This document shows, in pieces, positions 1-13,100 of a stretch of DNA of 64,000 bases. Position 1 is the stretch's first letter. Each line of letters begins with the position of its first letter. The position numbers and the translations under genes are program-made. Below the pieces are notes generated by a model that was given only the letters and a program-made list of their open reading frames with translations, had not been told where the DNA came from and did not search any database. Origin of the DNA: Chromobotia macracanthus (Eukaryota; Chordata; Actinopteri; Cypriniformes; Botiidae); the NCBI GenBank assembly GCA_036877525.1, contig JAZGTH010000107.1, positions 489,001 to 553,000 on the forward strand. The letters are read 5' to 3'.

Positions 1-3000
1 AAATTAATAATGAATGTTTCTTTGTGTTAAAGCCAAATCAGTATAACAGTCAGATATGCTTCTTACTATTTTCATATAGTGTGGCTGACATGAGCTCCCC
101 GATTTCATTGTGTGAAGACACAAGTAATAGGGAGGAGAATTCTTGATTTGAAATGAATGAAAATGATGGTGAGTCTATTCACTCTTGTCGAAATAATATT
201 TTATATAAATAAAATATTAAGATATAAATAAATTTAGGAATCTTGTTATTCCAGCTTTCTCACTGTTTTTGAAGTACGCCCAATGCTTTTTGTACAGGCT
301 GAGTGAACCAATGTATCAACATCTTATGTTGTACAAAATCAATTCAATATTGATGCCAGTTTATCCCTCTTTATGTATGACAGTGTTGTTGTTGTAGTGG
401 TGGTTGGTACATGGTGTTCTATGAAGCCAGCAGGAGAATGTGGCCCATATAGTGAGTCACTGCCGTTCCAGGCTCTTGCCTGTGATGCAGCCTGTGCCCC
501 TGGCTGCCATGACCTTTGTGAAGCAAATTACTCTTGATAGATCCTCTAACAGCATTGGTTAAGCTTGCAAAAATAGCTCCCCACGTCTCGTTCCCATCTC
601 AGAGGCTCAGAGACCAGAGATAACACAGCCGGCCCCCACTCATGTGGGTCTGGGGCCAAGCCATAAGAAGTGAGGTTGAACCCAAAGCTCTCATCTGCAT
701 TCATAGACTGCGGTTTGGGTTAAGTTTTACAACCTATTCAAATGACCCTGTCAAAGCTGCCCAGCATAATCAGTCACAGCTTAGTCTCAAGACGTAACAG
801 ATCACTGATCAAGGAAGGGTGACATGTAAATGGCTTGCAACTAGGAGACTGGAATTATATTTTTATACGTATTGTTCTGTGAAAGACATTCATCAAAGAG
901 TCTGTTATAGTTTTATGGACGTTGACTGGTCCTCCTCTGGCCTCAGTCGAGTGGAGAGTTCTGTTTCGAACATGTGCCCACTGTATACATAAGCACACAT
1001 ACACATTTGCACACAGACCTGCCAGAGATACTAAGTGGCTTACATTAGGCTGAGATGAAAATGCCATGGCTGGAATGAATTACATATTGGTTACTGGGAA
1101 GGGGGAGTGCTGAACAAAGTAAGAAACTGTATTGTATTGGAGAGAGGCATGGGGTGCCAGGAGAAAGAGGGCCTGAAAAATCTGTTTGTGCAAACACTTT
1201 TCAATGAGTGTTGATTTAGGCGATAACAGGGCTTGTGAGAATATGTTGCTGGCAATTTGTCTCTGTGTGTGTGTGTGGCCCACTTGCTCTGCCATAGTAT
1301 TGTCACCTTGTTGTCACTCAGAAAGGAGACAGTCATAAAGGCATTTATATGCATTATATGCATACTAACACTAAACAACACACAACTATTAAAATATAAA
1401 TATAATATGCATACACACATATGTAACATATAATCACTGAAATGGGTATTGTTTCATCTGGGGCGTTTTTGGACCTGTGGACTCTTTGGAAACATATTTT
1501 TCAAACATTTTACAAACAATGTCTAGGAGTACACACATATGTATTAGAAGATTTATGTCAGTTTTATTCCCTGAACCATCATTACTGGTGTCATATTATA
1601 ATACAGTATTTTTCAGGCTCTTCACTGACACTATTACCTCTTGGTTATCAGGTACATTAGTTTTTGATCACATTTTATTTGTGGCATTGTTGGTTGTGGT
1701 GGACTCCTGAAACTGAATAGTTGTTATAGTCTATGTAAAAACTGCTAAAAATCATTTTCACACAATAAATATTAAAATTGTTAAAACATTTTTGTTGTTC
1801 GTAGTTAAAAAATAATAAAATTATTATTTATATTATGAAAGTTTATGCTTAAAGATAAAAAAATCTATATCTAGTATTTAAATCTATATATCTAAAAAGT
1901 ATCAAAAATAAAATATATAATTACTTTGTATATAAATATAAATATACAAATAAAAAACTTCCAAGAATAAAAAGTTTCCAAGATGCGACATTCACATAGC
2001 AAAAGAAAAATGGAAATCTGACATTTTTTAATAAAAACAAACCCCTGGGATATAAAAATACCCACTGTAGAAATAATGCATGTGCATGCACGCCTATGCC
2101 CTTTAATTGTTATAACTAAATACTGAGTCTTGTCTGCCACTAACAGCAATAGGTCCAGCAGTCCCAAGGTCCTTTGCGGTGTCAAACACAGACTTTCACA
2201 CTCCTTGGACAAACATTGATTATGTTAGCCTCTGGGGCTTTCCCCTAATGTACTTAGAACTCAATAGTATAGCTATAGCTCTTCAAAGTAGGACCCAGAG
2301 TTTCCTGTCTGCACAAGTCACTGCAAGAATTATTGTGGCTTTGGCAATGAGTAAGTGTCTTCAATATCTGCAGCATGTCCACCTGCGGGGCTTCATAAGC
2401 TCACCGCTGAACAATAGTTATGGCTTTGTCCCTGTTTTTATGAGCTATCTGTCTTGTGTTTCTGTGATCTCCTGGAATATTGTGATTAGGAGGCCTGCAG
2501 AAAGAGCCGTGTTCATCCCCTATGTTATTAAGTGCTGTTATCTCCCTTATGCCCCAGTTGTTTACTTGCATTCACTCATGTGGAACAACGTTTGGCACAT
2601 AGCATGTAGATGTCCAGCACTGTGTTACAAAACGCTTGTATGTTGGTTGTTTTACTAGTGTTGGTGAAATTGAAAAGGGGAGGGGAAGAACCTAATATTG
2701 GTATGTGTGTGCCTACTTAACCATATTTTGGGGATAAAATTTGTTACCAAAATTTTCTTTTGGGAATGTCCTCATTTGTAAAAATACTTAAAAAATATAG
2801 CATCTTTTTATTGTAAAAATGTGTGTTTGGGTTGGTTTACAGTATTTAGAACTAGCTGTGCAAAAAATACAGTAGAAGTCTATAATATGTTCATGTGTAG
2901 ATAGTTAAGTAAATGTATGTGTGTTCAGATGTAGATATATTTGTGAGGGCCAAATGTCATAACTAACATAATGAAATATCACGAAAACAAACTTGTGAGG

Positions 3001-4794
3001 ACATTTGACCGGTCCTCTCTAGACAAGGAGGCTCATAAAAGGCTCATAAAAAAAGTATTGTTTATATTTAAATTTATTGCCATGTACATGTTTCTGTGAG
3101 GTTTAGGGGATAGAAAATATCATTAGCCTGATATAAAATCAATGGAATCTATGGAATTACTTCACTAATGTAGTGAAATAAACGTGTGTGTTTGACCTCT
3201 GGGTCTACTTCACATCTGCATATACACAGGCAGCTCTAACAAGCCAAATCCGTCCATTAAACTCAATGTTGGCCTGTGCCTAAGGAGACCCCTCTGTGGC
3301 GAATGGGCTGGCAGGAACCTTTGGCTGCCTTGCACAGGCAGCTTCCTCTAGTGCTTTCATGGAAAACTAAATCAAGCATGTTGTGCTCTGAAGAACAGCC
3401 ATGAGATGAAGGCCATTGGATGTATGTGTCAGGCAAAATGCTTTTCAAATGTTCTTCATAGGAAATCACAGTGTCAGCAGTGACTGCTGTTTGACTTGCG
3501 TATACAAACCAGCTGGCTTTGAGTCCCTCCCGTATGTACAATAAACTTCAGCAGAATGCTTCTCATCCTTAGGATTAGACTCCAATGGTGTCAGACAAAT
3601 GTTTATCAAACGAACATACTGCCTTTTAGGATTAGCCCCCCACACGAAATGACTTCACTTTCATGGTTCTGCTGTGTGTGTGCTGTGCAGTAAATCCAAA
3701 AAACAAATTCATGAACTCTGCCTTTGATGAGTAAAAGACAAAATGAACTCATTGAATTACAAATAGGAAATGCAGGCCTCTTTATCTGATGCTAAAACAC
3801 TGTCACTCCCCTGTCAAAGCACTCTGGCCCTGTTGCAGTGAGTCATCGGTCAGGTTTGGGTCAGTTTTTCATGTAGGGCTGAACATTTTGGTGTGAATGA
3901 AGAGAAATGTGAGGCCAAAAAAGGAAAAGGAAGAGATGAGAAATTGTTCTGTGATGATGGGGTGATGTGCTTCATGTAACATCGAACTCCTTAGGGTTGT
4001 TTAAACCATTCAGTCCCCGAGAAGCTTTCAGGAGCCCCTGCAGTTCAAGAGGAAGTGGCTGCCTGCATCAGCTGCTACACAACCCCTCTGCCCGTCCTGT
4101 GAAGTGTGTTGTGGTTTGAAGAGCCTCCATTTATTAGAAGACCAAAGCAGAAGAAGTGAAGTTAAACAAACAAGTACAGTTATTGGGTCCTGCTGAGAGA
4201 ACAGTAATAAGTAGCTAACAGCGACAGAGTGTATGAGTAAGAGGGAGCAAGAGAAAGAGAGCGAGAGGATGGGAAGAAGATTGCCTCTTGTAAAATCTGA
4301 AGTCTTTCAGACCCGTCTCGACACTGTTGGACAGGCCGCATTGCACATTTATTAGCTCATTCTCCAGAAACATGATTTCACATGGAGGCTCTGTGTCTCA
4401 GCTTATCACAGTGCCCAAATAAAGCATTACTTGCCTTGTTATGTTTAGTTGAATTAGCAAGCTAGTAAGTGATCTTGTGCCAGTAGGAGTATTATTGTGA
4501 TGAGGACTGGAGAAGATAACAGTGCCCTGTGGAGAATCATTAAAACCATGCCTAATAAATGTAGATGACTCACTGTGTCAAACCATTAGACCAATCATTG
4601 GCTCTGCAAGCTGGGCCTTAATTTCAGACCCTACCTGCAAAATTAAGCATGCATAGGTCATTAAAGATTGCGAAAAGGAGCAACATTGTCTCTGGAGCAG
4701 TTTTGCTTTGACTAGCACAAGTCGTCACTAGCTTAACATTTAGCTGCAAAATTGTTGTATAACTTCTTTTCAAAAGCCTTGCTGTCTCCTGCCT

Positions 4795-5133
4795 ACCCAG
4801 CTAACAATTTTAGGTTGTAAGAATGTTTCTCCAACGTTTCCATTAAGTAACAAAAATGTTAAAAATATTAATTTGGAAGTTCTAGAAAAATTTAAAGCAT
4901 ATGTTTTATGCTTGGTTTAAGACATTTTTCAAACATTTTTTAAATCTTAATTTTTTAATTACAGTTGTTTAAAACATTCCACTAACTAATTAAGAATTAC
5001 ACTTTTGATATATATGGATATATAATATTAAAAGAAGTTCACTAACAAATACTGCAAAATTTTTTTGATAACTTTGAGGGAACTTTTAGAGAATGTTACC
5101 CAACATTCTGATAATGTTCCCTGTTAGGTGGGT
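4795..5133 (+). mobile_element. MITE copy A (ACCCAGCTAAC family)
   Basis: 339 bp bounded by ACCCAGCTAAC and GTTAGGTGGGT (10 of 11 bases complementary). The body starts AATTTTAGGTTGTAAGAATG and ends AATGTTCCCT. Non-coding and AT-rich. Superfamily unassigned. Confidence 0.8.
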
Positions 5134-6474
5134 ACATAGGTACCAGACTTCTGATACACCTTCTAAATGACAGATTTGGAATGCTTTACAGGTTTTTCTC
5201 TAGTTTTAATGGTAAAAGAGAAACAGACGTGCATGTAGGACAAGATGCCAGAACGCCAGTGAAGGTGTTTTCATGCATTGTTAAATTAGGGTAATGTGCA
5301 AAAATGTATGTGTTACAATCAGCTACTACTAAAACCATTTATGACCTTTATCCAATATGAGAAGCGTGATAAATGCCACAGTTTAAGGCATCTAAATCAC
5401 CTTACACGTTGTCAGGTTATTTAGTATAATCAGTGTAAAACACAGTCTGTGACGCCTAGTTAGAAAAGCTCAGTTATTCTAGGTAGGCAGCTCACCTGGT
5501 TTTGGAACAAAGCTATGTCTTAAAAACATTGTTTTCCATATGTAAAAAACAAACAATGTTTTCTGTTTGCCCAAGATTGCCCTTTACTATGTCAATGGAT
5601 TTTCCCATCATTTTCTAAAAACAGGGTGAAATCTTGCTTGACAGGAAATTTTTTGGAACGCTGACTTCTGCTCGGTTTCACCGTTCAGCATAAATGAAGT
5701 CTTTACACTTTGACTGTAAGTTCCCTTTAAGCTGAGGGTGAATGCATAGGCAAATTAAGCTGAGCATGTATTTCTCTGAAGTGTGACTAACCATGTGTCA
5801 ATCAGAGCAAGGCAGGCAGGCTGTGTGCTATCAGAGCAGCTACAGCAGCACAGCACCCACAGCCACCCACTGCAGACCACACAGAGGCCAAACAGAAGAG
5901 GAGAGATGCTAAAGCTCAGAGGAACACAAAAGCCACAGAAAGACTCTGTTTCTTTATCCCCTTTTTCTCTTCCTTTTATAAAAGTGTCATTTTATCTGTT
6001 GGCTGTACGCTGAGCTGTATTGACCACACAATCTATGGGGAGGGCAGGGGAGGGGCCGGTGGAAAATGTCTCCATCAGTTCTTAATCTTTCGTTCTTTCC
6101 AAACAAAGCCATCACCTTTGAGGACATCGCTGTTGAATTATTCAAACTGGAGGTGTGTCACTGCAGCCACAGACCACTAGCCCTACGGGGCCCACTGTTT
6201 ACCATTCTATTCACCTTCTCTCCAATGCGGAGACCCAGGGGTCTGAATCAACACAACCAGATGAGTTGTTTTCTAAACCACACAAAGGTAGCCTTTAATT
6301 GAAAACATGTCTCTGGTGAATTTACCTCAATATTGACTGTAAACTACCCTGCTTTACCTTTTCTTTTTCTTACTCCTTCAATGTCTCTATTGATATGTGA
6401 CTCCAAGCACTTCATTAGTTTAAAGTGTAAAACAGACTTGAGGGTCCAAAAAAGATAGGTCAATGAGACCACAA

Positions 6475-6740
6475 ACCCAGCTAACAATTTTAGGTTGTAA
6501 GAACGTTTTCCTAATATTTCCATTAAGTAACAAAAATGTAAAAAAGTGTTTTTTGAATGTTCTGGGGATGTTTAAAACATCCCCAGATGTTTTTAGACAT
6601 TGTATTAACATTATTGCTTGATTATGAGACCATTATTCAAACTTTTACAATTCGGTTACTTTTTTCTGTTTACATTTTTGATATTTTTGAGAGACCTTTA
6701 AGAGAACATTAGCCAATGTTCTAAGAATGTTCCCTGTTGC
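6475..6740 (+). mobile_element. MITE copy B (ACCCAGCTAAC family)
   Basis: Same left end and body as copy A. The right end is eroded (TGTTCCCTGTTGC instead of TGTTAGCTG). Shorter by internal deletion. Confidence 0.75.
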
Positions 6741-7510
6741 TGTTACCTACAGACGACAACACAGAGAAACGGTTCTCACCTTTTAATTAACAAGACTTTT
6801 TGTGTAAATGCTCTAAAATGTCCTAATTTCTTAATCAGATTATTTTACATCATTGGTCAGTATAGAAACCAAATTAGGTTTCCAATACCAAGTATTCCTT
6901 GCAGGCATTTTTCCAGGAGACCCTTTGAGCTAATAGTATCAGTTTGTTTTATTTATTCAGAGGCAGTTTATAATGATAGTAAACACAGAGATAACAGCTA
7001 ATGAAATATTTCCCTGCTAATGCATTTCCCCTTCCTGCTTGAAGCTCTCTGACAGCTCTGCAACTGAAGTTGTGACAAACACACAGTCATTCTGCTGGTG
7101 TATGTTATGTAAATGGAGACAGAAAGCTGGGCTCTAAGTCTCGGTGATTGCAGGTAAAAGCAGCTGTTGGATGTTATGATGCTTTTAGTGCTGGTGTAAT
7201 CCATCGTGGCAAATTGGAGGATGGAGAGGCCTGGTTGCATTACGGGAAACAGATAGGTGTGGCCACAAGCAGTAAATAGGTAATTTATTGAAGTTTGGCA
7301 TGAGATGAACTTTCAGTAGACATTTCAATAGCCTAGAAGCACAGAAATGCGCACTGGTCACTTCCAAAGAAATTAAATTATCATTTAAAAATATAATAAT
7401 ATTTTGTCTATATACCTGTTTTTGAAAATTACATATTTTATATGCTGGTTGAAAGTCTCTTAACATCCCGAAAACTATCAGTAAAGTAAAGTGGTCTAAA
7501 TATATTACCC

Positions 7511-7745
7511 AATCATTGCATTTGGTCTGAATAAAATGACAGGATGTCCTGCTTGCCTGTCAAACTATACCGCCACACACCCTTTTAATGCAGACAATCT
7601 TTTGTCATCACATTCTTCATGTGTTTTGGAGGGGGCGTGACTTTGGAGAGTGCTCTAAAGGAAGGGTAGAATCTTATGTTTTCCAGTTTAGCTTGTTATT
7701 TCCAGCCTGGCTGAAACTGCCTACCCTACCTTTAACTTTATCTAA
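7511..7745 (+). repeat. interspersed repeat, copy 1 of an inverted pair
   Basis: Shares CATTGCATTT, GGATGTCCT, TGTCAAACTAT, a GGAGGGGGCGTGAC block and ATCTTATG with the reverse complement of 9045-9215. Non-coding. Confidence 0.65.
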
Positions 7746-9044
7746 AACAATGTCAGTCAACAACAGTGCATCCTTAATTGTGCTTTTGAAACATCAGTTC
7801 TTTAAAATAACAGTTTGTCAGAAGACAGTTATTTTATATTTGCTATTTTGGGAAATGCACATTCAAATAATTGCCCCCAGTTGCCCAGTTGTCTATCATC
7901 CAAATCCTAATACCTTATATCAGTTTGTTAATATCTCCTCCATTTATATTTTTATACTTTATTATTTTTTTAATAAACTTTTCAATATAATTGTTTGTAT
8001 ACCTTCTACAATTGATCCTCATTGTTTTGTTTGGGCAAATTAAAAGCAATAATAGTAAAGCATAATAATACAAAATGTTAAAAAAAGCCTAGCAATGTTT
8101 TAAAAATGTATGATTTACCTTTTTAAATAAAGTGTATGCTTGTATTAAGTTCTTTGCCATGAATCTATGTAACAGTATATTTGTATCTATATGTTTTTTA
8201 TGGAATGTCAAAGAAGAACAAAGAGTTAAGTTGTTACAAAATGTGTTCATAAAATCCCATAAAAAACCCAACGGTACACTTAATAATACTTTATCATTAA
8301 CTATACCCTTATCATAGACTATAACCTTCAAGTGCAGTCATCCATCAGTGGGCTGTTTTATACCTTAATTTTAAATCTCATCAACATTCAGATCAATTTA
8401 TATCTGAAGACTCACACCATGTTAAAGCCCTTCCCACTCAAGGCATAAATACGTCACAGCAGTCACAGTCACCATGACAATAACCGTCCCTCCCTCAGAG
8501 CCTCTGTTGCCTACTCGTTTCTGATCGCCTCCATCTCTGTGTTATGAGCAGGCAGACTGTTTGTGTGTGTGAGAGTGAATAGAGTTGAATGGCTGTGAAT
8601 GGGCAGTCTGTCAGGTCACCTGTAGATACACAGAGGCAGAGATGGTGGTAGAGGGCTTCAGGCTGAGCCAAAGGGGATTTCTGATGGAGCCTGCGTGCCC
8701 TGATTCACTCTGAATCATTCAGAGTCATCATTGTGCACTGCAGAGGCGGGTTCTGTGTCTCTTGCCCACAAAATGGGAAAAAGCATAACACGGTATACAA
8801 ACAGACACATGCATAAAACAGCTATGAAGTGGGTCAGTGTGGTTTCATAAGGTGCAGTGATCTAACTCAGAAAGGCTTACATATAGTCTCTGTAGGACTC
8901 TGGATAAAAGAAAGTATTTAAACTTGTATCCTTAAACTGAGTCATTGCAAAGAACACGTTCAACCAAAAATGAAGATTCTGTCATTTCACCCTCATGTCC
9001 TGTATGACTTTCTTTTTCTTTAGGACATAGGATATAACCTGTAT

Positions 9045-9215
9045 TCTCTGAAAGTTAGGGTAAGAAATTTCATTGACACTAGCAATAGCAGCATAGCTTT
9101 GAAAGCATAAGATCCCACCCTCCCTTCAAAGCCACGCCTCCTCCAATAATGCACAAAAGTACGCCAATACATAGTTTGACATGGAATAAGGACATCCAAC
9201 CATTGCATTTAGGCT
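9045..9215 (-). repeat. interspersed repeat, copy 2 of an inverted pair
   Basis: The reverse complement carries GGAGGAGGCGTGGC, ATCTTATG and the CATTGCATT end, in the same order as 7511-7745. It sits inside remnants of the TTCACC...AAAATG repeat type (about 8955-9530). Confidence 0.65.
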
Positions 9216-10108
9216 GAATGCAATGCTTAGACAAACATTTTATGGACAATATAGAGATATATAAATGTTTAAATATATTTATACCACTTAGTGATTGCTA
9301 TCAGAATGTGAAGAGACTATCAACCAGCATAACAAAAATGTTTCTGGAACAAATCGCCTACCCTGACTTTAATGACACTCTTGTGCACTTTAATAAGGGT
9401 TGGAGTGAGTCATAATGTACTGCCATTGATATATTCAATAAATAACCTTTTTTGGGTTTTGAACACAGGTTTGGAATGACATGAAAATGTATAAATGATG
9501 ACAGAATGTTCATTTTTTCCTGGTAAAAAAATGAATGTCTGTAGTGTGTGTTTATACACACTCTGCTGTTTAACATTGATATATTAGTTAAGAGTAGTTA
9601 GTTGATGCATCAGGATTCCTCAAAATTAAAACATTTCAAACACACAAACAGAGTGTTTGGGTTGTGTACCCCTTCCTTTAATGTAATAGAAAATGTGACA
9701 GCATGAGTCACAATAGTTTCCCCTACATAGGATGCATGTATTTGGTACGATAAACCTCTTCATTAGCTGGTCACATGTTAAACCCAAGGGCAGAAATGTT
9801 ATTTTTGTTCATTTGTCATCTTGAGCACACAGCCGAGTGAACAGGGGTTGTCAGTGGATGCCCGAGACGGCATGCATACGTGCATACACAGTCCACACAC
9901 ACACAGCAAGCAGCCTACCAGGGATGTGCTCATTGACCTGATAAATGCATAAGAAAACAGTAAAGTAAACACACTAAGGCACGTTCGCTGTTTGTGCTTA
10001 CACAAAAAAATGGATTCCTGTAGCATGTGCATTTGTACAAACTCTGCTCTTTAACACAAGTAGAGATATACAAGTAACAGTCTTTCTTTCTGTTCTTCAT
10101 GGCTGCAG

Positions 10109-10192
10109 GAACATTTCGAGGTGTATGTAAGAAGATTGACCACTTTCCAGAAGATGCAGATTATGAGCAGGACGCAGCGGAATATTTACTAC
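10109..10192 (+). CDS. cacng3: cacng3 exon 2
   Basis: The exon is 84 nt, preceded by a pyrimidine-rich tract and GGCTGCAG and followed by the donor GTAAGT. The first two bases complete a split glycine codon. It encodes loop-1 residues including the stretch VCKKIDHFPEDADYEQD, which is very close to the TARP gamma-2/gamma-3 signature. The last base (C) joins GA of exon 3 to make arginine. The 84-nt length and both phases are as I remember for mammalian CACNG2/3. Confidence 0.95.
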
Positions 10193-13100
10193 GTAAGTCT
10201 GAACAACAAACAATCAATAGTGCAATAACAAATGAAAGATACACAAATATGCTTGCCACTTGAAAGTATTGTTTTTGATGCAATGTAAACATTATTTATG
10301 ACTTTGATGTATCTTGGTTAATGAAGTATCAGTAGAAGCATACAAAAATATTTTAATTGTTGCTTAATAATAGTATATGATAAATGGTGTTACATCTACC
10401 CTTAACCAGACTCTGCGTAAACATCAAATGGAACATGAATTTACCCTGAAACCCAAAGCCAGAGAGGGAACTTTCCCTCCCCATTTCAAAAAGCCCACCA
10501 CACATACTGATACACACACAGCTCCCCCAGCACTATCATCTTTACACATCTTAACCATAATACATTCCCTCAGACTGTGATGAAATGCATAGAGAAGGCT
10601 CATATTGGCCAGATGGATTTTTCTCTGCTGGGTTTCCTCAGTTTTTCCAATGACCTCCACACATTTTACCATCTTATAGATTAGGTGCAGCGTGTCTTGA
10701 AATTGCTTGGTGACTGAAGCTGAACAAAGTAGATGCATGCATTCAAGCATGTCATGGTTTACGCTTAGTGATAAATCATGCTTACCCACAAGTCCCTGTT
10801 CTGGCCATTTGTTTGTACTATTTTAAGTGACATCTTCTTTAACTGGACCCACTGTGTAAATTCATGCATATTCTTGGGATATATTTATTCTCCCCTTGTG
10901 ATGCTTGTATGTTTTTGTTTGCATTTGTTTGTTTATGTGAATTATCTTATTTATGATGAGACACCCAGCAGATGCCTGTGATTATATAACTCTTCTGCAG
11001 GAATGCATATGCAGTGCATGCAGTTGCACATTAAAGGAATAGTTCACCTAAAATTAATATTCTGTCATTATATAGTTCCCTCATGGTGCTTTTATTCTTT
11101 CAGCAGAACACAAATGTAGAACTTTTTAAAGATTATTTGTTTCAATACAACAACATCTGCAGGAAAACAAATCCATAAAATTCCCACAACAGTATTAAGA
11201 TAATCTATACAAGTAATCTATGCAATGTGTTGCATTCCAAATCTTACAAAGTTATACAAAAGCTTTGTGTTCTGAATGGATCAAAATTTACATTTTTACA
11301 TTTGTGCTTTTATCTAAAGCAAATTATAGTATAATTATGGTATACATATCAGCATGTGTGTTCCCTAGGAATCAAACCCATGACCTGATAACATGTTTTA
11401 TTGTTCAATTAATAAAGGAACACTAATAGGTTGTATTGTGCTGCCAAAGACATCTAGCCCACGTCTACATACAGAAGTCATAAACTGTGCTTCATGTTTG
11501 GGAATCAATTTTCCTGTCAGCAGTAATTTTATCCCTTGCAGTATTTGAATGCAAACGTAGATTTGACACAAATAACTATTTAAACTTTACATACAGCTAT
11601 TTTGTTGCTGTAGAATACGTGAAAAATAAACATGTTTCGAAGAGGCATTTTTGGTACTCTTTTTATTTGTGGTGCTCAACAAACGTGGTCACTCTGATCC
11701 GCTGTGTGGCAGAACTGTGTGATGCTTCAGAAATGTATGCTTTGTGTTCCACAGGAAATCATTCAAACCACATTAAAGTTTGAATGACATGAGGGTGAAC
11801 AAATAATGAAATTTTTGGGTGAACTGTTACTTTAATAAAGAGTCTGAAAACATCCCTCAACACTGGAGAGATGTCACTGATATAAGATCTTGATGCACAT
11901 GAACAACATACCACAGAAAGCAACGTTTCTGCCAATAACTGTTTACAATAGATAGATTGTGTTAGATTCTTCTCTGGAACATTCTGTGTCAGCATGCTGA
12001 CTGTTTGTTTGTATATTCGAGAAGTAACAAATATAGACATCCTACCAAGTCTTTAAGGGAAACAAATGTGGTGTAAACAGAAGCCCAGAGGCATGATTTA
12101 AAGCTCTGTGTTGATTCATTCAGCACTGTGTAAAAATGTTTATATTGCCATTGGCTTGTCAGTTAAAAAAGGACTGCAGTAAAATGCATTTATGAGCACT
12201 GCAATAAACATTTTCTAAGCAGATCAGGAAAGAGTGGAGCTTTTATTTTGAAGGGAAATACAGTGGGAGAAAAATGGGTGCCTTTCCAGTCAAAACACTA
12301 AGAGAAGTCCCAGTCATTGTACTATATATGCATTCAGCAATATGCAATTCAGTATATAGATGTTTTGAAGGGTAGTGATTCAGATATACATGTGTTGCCA
12401 ATAACTTTAACACATTTGAGCCTGCTCCTTCTGCTACACAGGGAAAGCAGAGACTGTTAAGTGTATGAACTGTCCAGCGTTCCCAACATAATTTTTTTTT
12501 CTGGTGGATGAAGTGCATCATCAAGGCACATATAATGAACTGTCTGTTTTTTCCATGTAAGCACACTCATCACACAAAACAATGCGTACAATTGTGCATA
12601 AGCGAATTGCACCTGCTGTTCTTTTTCTCTCTCTCTTGATCTCTATCAGGCTCTCTGTTTGGTTCACTCATCCAGCATTTACCCTTGAGATTTTCGTCTC
12701 TCCTTATAAGCATTGTTCTGTTTTTTATGTTATTAATTTGAAGCAAATGGCATACAGGTTGAAACCTGCATTTTACATTCATTCCTATACATTGTTAACC
12801 CCTTTCCTTATTACTAAAGGTTTGTGTATCTAGCCTTATTGTACACAAATAAATGTTGTAGAACTGATCTAGTAAAGAACTGCACTTGCAAAATAGTGTG
12901 CATTATCAATCCAGCGGGAGCTGAGCAATTGTTCAACAACAATGCACATATTTAGATTTCTGTATAAGTAAAAAGTATAGTTTCATTTCAAGTTTAATGA
13001 AATCATATGTATGCATGTATATTTCTATAATACATATACAGACGGACCCACCTGTCTGAAATTCTCAATGGCCTCCAGCAGCGTGTTGCAACAAAAATTA

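Larger units (their letters stand above)
1..10108 (+). other. cacng3: cacng3 intron 1 (3' part), non-coding
   Basis: No sequence here resembles the first cacng exon (N-terminus, first transmembrane helix and start of the first loop), so exon 1 should lie left of the window and this stretch is the end of a large first intron. That is inferred from the phase-1 acceptor of exon 2. It holds repeats listed separately (4795-5133, 6475-6740, an inverted pair at 7511-7745 and 9045-9215) and AT-rich unique DNA. The open frames are short, lack family resemblance and have no matching splice sites. I see no other gene. Confidence 0.7.

Noticed and set aside
2179..2658. 159-codon plus-strand open frame in cacng3 intron 1
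   Set aside because: No domain, no low-complexity or splice evidence, and ordinary intronic composition.
11361..11376. GGAATCAAACCC resembling a tRNA B box on the minus strand
   Set aside because: It belongs to a known dispersed fish repeat. No A box or cloverleaf can be built around it.
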